The translations under genes were made by a program, and so were the position numbers. The notes below the pieces were generated by a model, which saw nothing but the letters and a program-made list of their open reading frames with translations, was not told the DNA's origin and made no database searches. Positions 55,873 to 64,000 of a stretch of 64,000 nucleotides of DNA are shown one piece after another. The stretch's first letter is position 1. Each line of letters begins with the position of its first letter. This DNA is from Alternaria dauci (lineage: Eukaryota > Ascomycota > Dothideomycetes > Pleosporales > Pleosporaceae): assembly GCF_042100115.1 (NCBI RefSeq), contig NC_091272.1, forward strand, positions 6,262,001 to 6,326,000. Reading direction: 5' to 3'.

Positions 55873-57424
55873 TATGGTATAAGGTTCTGGATAAGAATGA
55901 GGCCCGGCAGAACTACGCGTGAGGTTCGTTCCTTTTAGAGAGCCAGTTGGCGACAGTGTGATTGCGTATCGCAAGTCGTGTGCGTGAACAATGAGCGCTC
56001 CGTGCACTAGTGTGAGAGTTGTGTCGGAAGTAAGGCAAGTACCCGTGTGCGGATCGTTGAGAAGGTTTGCGACGGCGGTGGCGCAATATTACAGGGCGTA
56101 TGCGAGAGTTGTCGATGGTGAAGAGAGTTGGGTGACGTCGCGTGCGAAGATGGGTGGATAGTCGCTCGAGAGCGGGTCGTTCTTGGGGTCCATTCGCGCT
56201 ACAGCAAGGACAGTGCTATCGTCAGAATCGCTGCGTGATCTGTCGCGTCCTGGGTTGTCGTGGTAAAAGGAGATGGGCGGTGAAAGTGGTAAATTTCGCG
56301 TTGCGGGTGGCGGTGAATCGCGTCAATCGTGACTTCACAGCGGGCAGGAAATCCGGGTGGCGAAGGTCACAAAGTGGTAGTGTGGAAGCAACTGTAGCGA
56401 CGAAGAGCAGAGTTGAAGATGCCAGATGTCTAGGGGAGGGCGAGGAGCCGTCGCGTCGGGCAGCAATTAGAGATGGATGGTTGAGAGAGGGCCAGAAGGG
56501 AACGCTTGACTCGAACAGGACAAGCGAGAAGGGGCACCACGGGAGCCCTAGACCCGCACGACCCAGCACTGCGGTTTGCAGGTGCAGTCAAGGCTTCTCA
56601 TTTGCTGATTTCTGAGAAAGAGTGGGGGCGCCCTAGGAAGCCCCTGGCAGAAAAGAGTACGGTTCCCGGGATTGCTGCAGGAGCCCTCATGTCGTCACAA
56701 GAAACATCACGAACGAGACCGTCGGAATGCGGGGGGGCATGGCGACGATTGCCTTGAGATGCGCTCTCCGTGGTGCCCTTTTGGTCCAACAGGAACCAGA
56801 TGATATAATGCGAACGCGCCTACGAACCCGAACCCAACGCCATGTGGCGCGTTCCCAGACTATTTCGACTATGCTCAGTAGCGCTGCCTTCGCCGCAGGA
56901 CAGTCCTGTCGCGCGTCGCTCGTCGCCGAGGTGATTGATCATGTGGCACGAGACCGTGTCCAAGCCTCCTAGCACCTTTTAGTTTTCTCAACCTCTTCAA
57001 CGCATTCAACTTGGTTGACGTAGTGTTTGCGATAAGAAGTTTTGCACAGAACTGGTCCTGCAACTCGGCCTTGTCCTTGGTGCGCCGACGTCGTGCCTAC
57101 TTTAGCTGTCAAGCTCAGACCTCACCCTCCGCTACGCCCAAACATTCGGGCTCCCCTCCGACAAGACATGGCCGGCATCACGTCGGCGCCAGTGCTGTCA
57201 GTTCGGCTGTTCTTTTGTTAGTCCCAAGGCTGAACGTTTCGCATCGTGGCAAGTACATGGAGGGGTGTGTCTTGGTCGCGCCATGGAACCACGTCTGCCT
57301 GCCTGCCTGTGCATGTGTGGGGCGCAAGAAAGAATTATGGTGCCTATCGTCAGATATTAAGAGAATGCAGTGATGCCGACGCCTGCATGTGGGGTGCCGT
57401 GAATGCCTCTGCGGGTCTTGCAAA
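55873..57424. other. Region between the coiled-coil gene and ERG27
   Basis: The coiled-coil gene promoter on the left and the ERG27 3' region on the right. The frames 56142-56615 (+) and 56222-56569 (-) overlap antisense and lack features. No RNA gene is seen. Confidence 0.5.
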
Positions 57425-58801
57425 TCACTCCATGTCAACAGCGAGTCCAGACCGTCGCAGCCGATCCTCCCACTCAATCCGAAGTTTTTCCATCTCCTCC
57501 CAGCACCGCCTCCCCATCTCCGTGAAGCGCTCTTGGCTCTCCTTGGTCAGGTCTGTCGCATACGGATCCCTTGCCTTCCTCTTGTATTCGCCAATCTTGC
57601 CTCCCCAGCCCCATCCCGTTATCTCTGTGCGGTCCACACGTTCTCGGCCCCAGACATCGGTCGCGCTTCCCCACTTGCCCACGCCTTCCTGTGCCTCCAT
57701 CTTGTCCAGCGTGCTTTGACTAGCAAGTGCCAGCCAGACCATTGCCGTCGCGCCCTTTTCAACATCAATCGTATGCCAGTTGCTGCCAAGCAATCGTCCA
57801 ATGTAGAAGGCCATGACCATGCACCATTGGAGGATGAGTGGGAGCGGTACGATCGAGGTAGCGCAGATGCCAGGATGAGAAACGTAGAGCCGTGGCTTCG
57901 TGGTCTTTTCTGAGTCTTGGACGTGTTGGAGATAGTCGTCAACACGCTCTGTTGTTGAAGGCAGCGTAGAGGTAATGGCCAGGATATCCGTCAGCCTCTT
58001 TGTGCCCTCGTATGGCATCTCGGACAGAAAGCCTTGTATGTCTTGCACATCGAAGACATGGTCGTATGCCTCCAAGCTGCTGACCCAAATCATCCTCCCC
58101 CGTGTCATCTCGCTCTTGGGGTGTCTCGCCAACAAGGGCGCAAGGTAGTGACCCAGGAGGTAATGGCCAAAGACATTGGCACAGAAGACCTCGCCTAAAG
58201 GAGGCTCTTCTTCCGTCTTCTTGTCTGTGGGTATTTGCGGATTCTTCACAGTCCATCCTTTGCCAGAGATTTTGAATGTAGGCCAAGTAATGGCCGTTCT
58301 CCATTTGGTGAGGATGGACCATACGGCCGCGGGCCAATTGATGCCCGTCCATCCACCAATGCCCGCATTGCAGATGACTGCATCGAGCTTTGGTGTTGTT
58401 TCCCGGAGCTTCTTGCTCAACTTCTGTACCGAGACCAGACTGAGAAGATCTAGTCTCTCCTGACGGAAAGACACGCGGTTCTGCAGCACCTGTGCAATGC
58501 CCGGTAGTTTTTGCTCATGGCTGCGGATGACCTTGGCAAGGTGCTGTTGTAGCTTCTCGATTGTCGCGTCGCCTTTGCGCTGGTCGCGTGTGGTGATGAT
58601 GAGGACAAGGGATTCGTTCTGGGGGCGAGTTTGCAGAAATTCGTCAATCAGGCGCGTTCCGATACCGAGCCCGAGGCCACTGTAGGCGCGTCAGTCGAGC
58701 ACTCCGCACAAGCGGACAATGCGATACACGAACCTGTTGGCACCCGTGACGACGACATAGAAGGCATTGTCGGGTGTGGGTGAGTCTTCACGGTGAGGCA
58801 T
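57425..58801 (-). CDS. erg27: 3-keto sterol reductase (ERG27)
   Basis: Two exons: 58801-58734 and 58679-57425, giving 440 aa. The intron is 54 nt, with a weak GTTCGT donor and a CTACAG acceptor, and splits the serine codon of TGANSGLGLGIG. ERG27 uses NADPH to reduce the C-3 ketone during C-4 demethylation in ergosterol synthesis, working with Erg25, Erg26 and the scaffold Erg28 at the ER and lipid droplets. It is a short-chain dehydrogenase: cofactor loop TGANSGLG (residues 19-26), LDAVICNAGIGGW, VFGHYLLGHYLAPLL, MIWVSSLEAYD and the active-site Y-x3-K in MPYEGTKRLTDIL. A membrane-facing segment (VPLPLILQWCMVMAFYIGRLLG) follows. The C-terminal 100 residues (GWGWGGKIGEYKRKARDPYA, then ERFTEMGRRCWEEMEKL) match the fungal family. 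Residue spacing and length fit. Confidence 0.92.
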
Positions 58802-61800
58802 CGTCGCTGATGTGAGAAAGGACTCGCCTATGCTCGCCCTTACCTGTTCCTGAGATCATATCGGGAAGGGGCGCGCTTGGACCAATCACGACACGCACGA
58901 CTTTCTAGCACCATTTCTGGTTGGACAGCCTATGCATATCTATTTCGCTTGTTTGTCTCAACATGCTCTTCCATCTTGCTCAACTACAGACTCAGCAGCA
59001 CAACCTCCGAGGACAAGTTTGCTCCTCGTCCTGGAGCGCCACGACGAGACTACCACACCGCACCATTGAAACCCAATATGCTACTAAGTCTGTTTGGACA
59101 CGCGTAAGACGGACCTGACGTTCCGAACTCACTCACTCTTTTTAGTATCCAAATCCGCCTGATCAGCAGTAGTTCCAATAGTTCGCCGGTTAATGTCGAC
59201 TCGACGTCTGCCATGGGAGTTCGGCAATCAAGATTCGCACAGTGCGAGCGCGTCATACATGGACCTCGTTGCGAGCCACGATGATCATGGTGCGCAGATA
59301 GTGCTGACTCAGGAGGCTTGCGTCTTCAGAATCTAAACTTTGCAGTGGGGGGCGAGTCCTGTGTGCGTAGTTGGCTTTCCCGGGTCACGATCTCGACATA
59401 TACCTTGTTGCACTCTCGCGATCGATGCCCATGTATTCCAGGATGGACCGTGTAGCAATCAAGAGATCCACAGCATGGTCCTGCGAATGTGTACAAAGCC
59501 CCACTGATCATGTGTCTCTGAAGCTCGGCCAAGACGCGTCGTATGTCACTGCGTGCGTAAACTTCTCGTGTCGTCAGCTCGACGCCTATCAAGCTTCAAA
59601 TCAACAGATCCGCAAGGATCTTCTACAATGGCTGCAAATCCAGACGCCGGCTGGCAAATCCTGTCGGAATGTCGCGGATATGGGATAGGGCATACTGCAG
59701 AGGCTTCTCCTCATGCACCCCAACCTTGCGTCAGCCCTACCGCAAGCTTCGCCGTTCTTGATTACTGTCGCCATCGGTCAAAGTGCCGAGAGGTGGCGGA
59801 GACGTGATCGTCCGCCTCACAGCACGGCAGTCTTTCGTACATATCCCTACGGCCAAACCCATAAGTCGGCCGTGACGGGGCTCTCCCTGGTGGCAGGGAT
59901 GGAGCTGTGGGGTACGTTTGCGGTAAGACCAGGCGATTGACATCGTCAGCTACATCTTCACACATCATAGAGTCGTGATTCTCGTGGCAGCCCAACGCGG
60001 TGAGACTTACAATGTTCGATCCGGCCTCGTAGCAAACTCATATCATGCTCAAATGACAAATCGTACCATGCTGACACGTTGTTGAGCTATTGAATTTAGC
60101 GGACATGAGGTTGTACGGTACTCAATCGACCTCATACGATACCAGCAGTATGGAGAAGCGGAGGTTAAAGCATGTCACCCCGAAGACGGCCCGCGGTTGC
60201 AATCCATTCGTAAGCAAGCATGTTTTTCAGACTCGGTTTGCGTCGGGACTCCCCGTTGTAGCAGCAGAAAGCCATGGATCTGATTAGCAAAAAAGGGATT
60301 TGTGAACAGCATGCCACAGTTGCAATCTAGGCCCCAATATACTTTGCGTTTGTTGTAAATGGCCACCTGTCTCCACGCCATGGACATGGTAACCGATGCT
60401 AAAGCTCCGAAGCGATCCACGACTAGCTCTGCTTCGTTATGCATGTCATACCTGTAGCCTTTTACCTGCGTCTCAGATCGTGCTAGGAAAAGGCCAGACT
60501 TTGTGCCGTACCGTGTCCGTAGTGGGGCGGAGAAGGCTCCGCTGGTTCCATGGCGGACAATCACCTCAACGCCTTTTCGCGGCTGTACCACAAGTCGGTG
60601 TGAAGACTCCGAGCCGGCCGAGGGCTGGGCAGGACATGTGTGTTCACCCACACCAAGACGTTTGCGGCATGTCCCGTTCGAGGAGTTCCGATGGAGAACA
60701 AGGTTTGTAAAGGCGGTATGTCACTCAGCTGCTGATGTTCCGCCGGTCCAAGCCACTCCATGTACCCCAACTTACATACACACATGCGTATACATGGGAT
60801 CCTGACTGGGCTCTCGAGGTTTGAAGTCGTGTCGTGTTGGGTTCTTGGAAACATGCAGCAGCGGCTCGTCAAACATCGGGCCAAGTGTGGCAGACGTTTA
60901 TATAAGACACAGTCGGCCCGTTGAACCTGGGACTTGCAGCAACACAAAAAAGCAAAGCAGCTGACTTCACGCTGTTTATTGTATCATTGCTGGTGACAGC
61001 CCGGGCCGTGCCGGATAGGCAACCAATTGCGGATCCTCAGGGCTCAGGCACCAGTCATGAAACATGATCCTCCTCGACTGCGTGTCACCTGTCAGGCTCG
61101 ATGTGACAGTCGCAAGCCTCATTTCGCATTCCGCGTTACAATAAATCTCGATACGAGGTAGGGATCGGAAGTGCCGGCGCGAGCTGCAAGTGCCGGCATA
61201 TGGTAAACACCCACCTAGGTAGTCCCTCCGATTCGCCGTGTGGCTAAGAGCTTCGCTCCGGCGCTTCCTGTAGTGGACGAAGGAGAAAAAAGCCGCAATG
61301 CAGATATCAGAAGCAAAAGATACCATGATGTTGTAACCAGAGGGCAGGTGTCGTATGGTGCGATCACCAAACCTAATTAAATGTCCCATTCGTTCCGTAT
61401 AACGTGCTGATCGCATTATGATTAGCCCATGCATGGTAAACACCAGGGAGTGGCCTCCAACGACATTACCGCACGTTGACGACACACCTAGTGTCTTCAT
61501 GGAGATGTGATTTTGGGCCACTGACTGCGCCCTCTTGAGGTGCGTACCACTTCTGACGGGGGTGAGACGGCAGCATATCATAACATGACCGCGCACACAT
61601 GCGGAAATCGTACCATTCCAAGCTTTGTGGCACAAACATAGAATGTTAGTTCAGACCGTTATATCCACTCGGGCTCACTTCTGCGCCAACTCACGACATC
61701 TGGGTGTCCGGAAATTTACCCACGCGAATCGCTACGAGTCACACAGTAGGTACCGTGCCCTGGTAGACCCACCTGGCGTCATTGCATCACGACCGGGTGA

Positions 61801-64000
61801 GTACTTGTGCGCCAGCAGCAGCCATTATCCCAAAATTGTCACGGAACCCAACTTCAAGCCTACTGGCCCTGAATCCATGCCAACTCTGAATTAGGTTTCT
61901 GGTGAATGCGGGGCGGCGGGAGGCAGGGCTTGCAACACCGGATTCGCCCGTGCCGTTTTGAAGTGAAGGGAAACTTGGAGATTTCGTGAATGAAGCCACA
62001 CAGTTGGATTTCAGGGGTGGCGATGCATTCGCAGTCGTGGGTACTCAACCAACTTGCCTCGTGACGAGGTATGGTCATGTCATTGATATGTTGGTTTCTA
62101 GTTTCAAGTTGTGTTGGGCGACCGGAGCGGGATTAGTAACCGTAGCCGCTGGATATCACAATGGCAAGTAGGATCGTAGTGGACTGATGGGGGGGACTTT
62201 TTTGCTGTGCCTCATTTGCTTCGCGGCCGCTAATGTAGCACTCTTACTAGGTTGTGAGGACGTGAGGACGTTTATGGCGGGCGGGATGGTGGGGAAGTCG
62301 GCTGTGAGTACGAGTCGTGCCGCTGCATATCAACGGCTTAGGTACCTAGGTACTATGCAACTTCACACGGCTCATAGTGCACTGCTTCAGTAAGCCGAGG
62401 CAGGTATACTGGTACGCAGCTAAATTACTTGGTACTTCATTATCTGATTTTCGTTGCACACTGCAGCCTCACGAATGATTCAAGGGTGACAGCATCATGA
62501 TACGCCCTGTGCTTACCTGCTCCTGCCCCATCATACGGTTGGATTGTGAGTCAGTAGCGTAGATCCTCATCGTCCCGTGCAGCCTCCAGACAATTGTGAT
62601 TCGCTTCCAGAAGATTACCAGAGTGGACCGTAGGCGACTCTCTCCTGACTCACTGTACCCGATTCTGCTAATGGTGGTACGCATCCTCTTTTGCTTCTGG
62701 TAGAGGCAACAAGGGCCCCACCATCGAGTCGAAATCCGCATACCACGTGGATGTGGAGTGCCACATCTTCTTTGTCGATGAAACGGATGTGGCGTCATCC
62801 ACACAAACTCCCCACATTTGCGAAGCATGTAATTGTCCGCGTCCGGTGATCTTGACTCTCCAACTTCCCTCTATGGAACTGTTGATGCAACGGGGTGTCA
62901 ATGTCGCCGGCTTGGTTCGTGTTGTTCGTCTCAAAGACCCTGGTTGATGTGATAACGCATCGACCCAATCTTCTGGCGGTAATGAATCATTAGTGGATGT
63001 TGCCGACTCTTGACACCAGCGCAGCGTCGAGGTCCAGTAAGGAGGATCACAACTCTAGTCGCCAGTAGCAATAGCGACATCCATTGGGCCATGCATAGGC
63101 GAAGTGACGCGTAAAAATCGCGTCACTATGCAATGTAGCGCGCGAACCATATATCAAGTCAGCTTGTAAGATGTGATCGCGTATATGCAGCCTGGTCGTG
63201 CTTTTGGCCAGCTAAAATTCGTGATTGGCTAGACTGCATAATTAACAGAGGGCTCTAATGGTTTTACCAGTCGCCTTATTGCGTTCCAAAGACCTGGTAA
63301 GCCATACCAATATAGTAACATGCATAAGTCCGACATAGCTGCATTAAGCGACTTGGTGCTACGGCGCGAGCAGCATGTATTCAGGAACGAAAAGGGGACT
63401 TTCAGCCAATCGGTATCTTGACACCGGTCCCAGTCTACCGCGCGATAGGCACTCTGAACTGCGGGAAGCGAACACGGTTCCGACCAAGCATCAGAAACAG
63501 GCACTGTTCAGATGGGTGCTTGAGAGTCTCTGAAGCTACGATACTGAGACAGTTGGAAGAAGTCGGCTCCATAGGGCCGATGCACTGCGATTGCCTGGAT
63601 TTCAAGGAAACTTGCTCAAAGGAACGTAAAGGGGGTAAAGTGAACGTGGGATCATTTGGACGTATCTTCCGCATTTTGTTCATGTTCCACGTAAGTGGCG
63701 GTGTATTTAGTGGCCGATTGCGTGCTTCGGAGTTGTGGCCGTCGGGTGAGATCTGGGGCGTCGCCCACGATTTGGTTTGACTAATGCAACCATAATATCG
63801 ACCAAACCTTGATTAGAAACTGAACCCTTTTTTTTGTTTACGGCGAAGTGCGTTGGGGCTATCGTATTGCTGGGAATGCTATCAGGAGCGAGGTGCAGCT
63901 TCCGCCATTGTAGTTAACAGCCTGTGCCGGACCTTGATGACTACAATCTCGGTTAAGAGTCAAAGTTGACGAAGCTGTATTTGGAAGAGTGTTGGAAAGT
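58802..64000. other. 5.2 kb gene-poor right end
   Basis: Beyond the ERG27 promoter (58802-59000) I see no convincing gene. The longest frames (minus 60976-61635, 219 codons; minus 60175-60651, 158 codons; plus 63418-63780, 120 codons) have no domains and a composition unlike the real genes of the window. A TACCTAGGTA-type sequence occurs at 62342-62351, and the perfect hairpin at 63103 is listed separately. No transposon ends were recognised. Confidence 0.5.
63103..63127. repeat. Perfect 9-bp inverted repeat with A/T loop
   Basis: AGTGACGCG (63103-63111) and CGCGTCACT (63119-63127) flank TAAAAAT. The left arm extends into ACGCGT, the MluI cell-cycle-box core. It could be a dimeric binding site or chance; no gene is close. 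Confidence 0.6.

Noticed and set aside
53785..56007. Extending the coiled-coil gene to a GTG at 56007
   Set aside because: Nuclear fungal genes start at ATG; the first in-frame ATG is 55872. An upstream exon is possible but not visible.
56142..56615. 157-codon plus-strand frame upstream of the coiled-coil gene
   Set aside because: Overlaps an antisense frame of similar length and has only Arg/Gly/Ser-rich chance composition.
60976..61635. 219-codon minus-strand frame near the right end
   Set aside because: No recognisable family or ordered pattern, many isolated Cys/His/Arg; likely chance.
1..64000. CRISPR arrays, ribosomal RNA, secondary-metabolite cluster, intact transposon
   Set aside because: None of the expected spaced repeats, rRNA motifs, synthase or transposase domains were seen on either strand.

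Overview
The window is genomic DNA of a filamentous ascomycete (Pezizomycotina). The composition, the short introns (about 45-190 nt) with GTAAGT/GTATGT-type donors and CTAAC/CTGAC branch sites, and the fungal-only families present (APSES factor, BYS1, DUF3128, DSC2, TALE-homeobox/C2H2 factor) all fit. Dothideomycetes/Pleosporales is my best guess from the protein flavour, but that is inference. Genes are monocistronic and sit on both strands. I rebuilt exon structures by joining reading frames across splice sites; all are predictions.

Left part (1-21 kb): a partial SET-domain protein (-); a serine/proline-rich protein of unknown function (+); an unknown protein with a tryptophan-containing acidic tail (-); the INCENP/Sli15 homologue of the chromosomal passenger complex (+); a 5.9 kb stretch with no convincing gene; an APSES (Xbp1-like) transcription factor (+); an omega-like glutathione S-transferase (-); and the splicing factor Snu23 (-).

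Middle part (21-40 kb): a conserved-looking protein of unknown function (-); a 951-aa transcription factor combining a zinc-cluster-like motif, a TALE homeodomain and C2H2 fingers (+); tRNA-Ser(UGA); mitochondrial acetyl-CoA acetyltransferase (-); a secreted BYS1-domain protein (+); an Sds3-like histone-deacetylase-complex subunit (+); a frameshifted GIY-YIG-like reading frame (+); cytosolic Hsp70 with heat-shock elements (+), followed by imperfect inverted repeats; and a twin-CX9C Emi1/DUF3128 protein (-).

Right part (40-64 kb): the very large lipid-transfer protein VPS13 (+, about 3197 aa); a mitochondrial inner-membrane DUF3429 protein (+); the rhomboid-like DSC E3 ligase subunit 2 (+); a coiled-coil protein (-); the sterol 3-keto reductase ERG27 (-); then about 5.2 kb with no convincing gene.

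Nearly all genes are housekeeping or regulatory. I found no biosynthetic cluster, CRISPR array or intact transposon. The most notable items are the three-module transcription factor, the tandem acidic W-x-x-V tail, the decayed GIY-YIG-like frame beside hsp70, and the inverted repeats behind hsp70.
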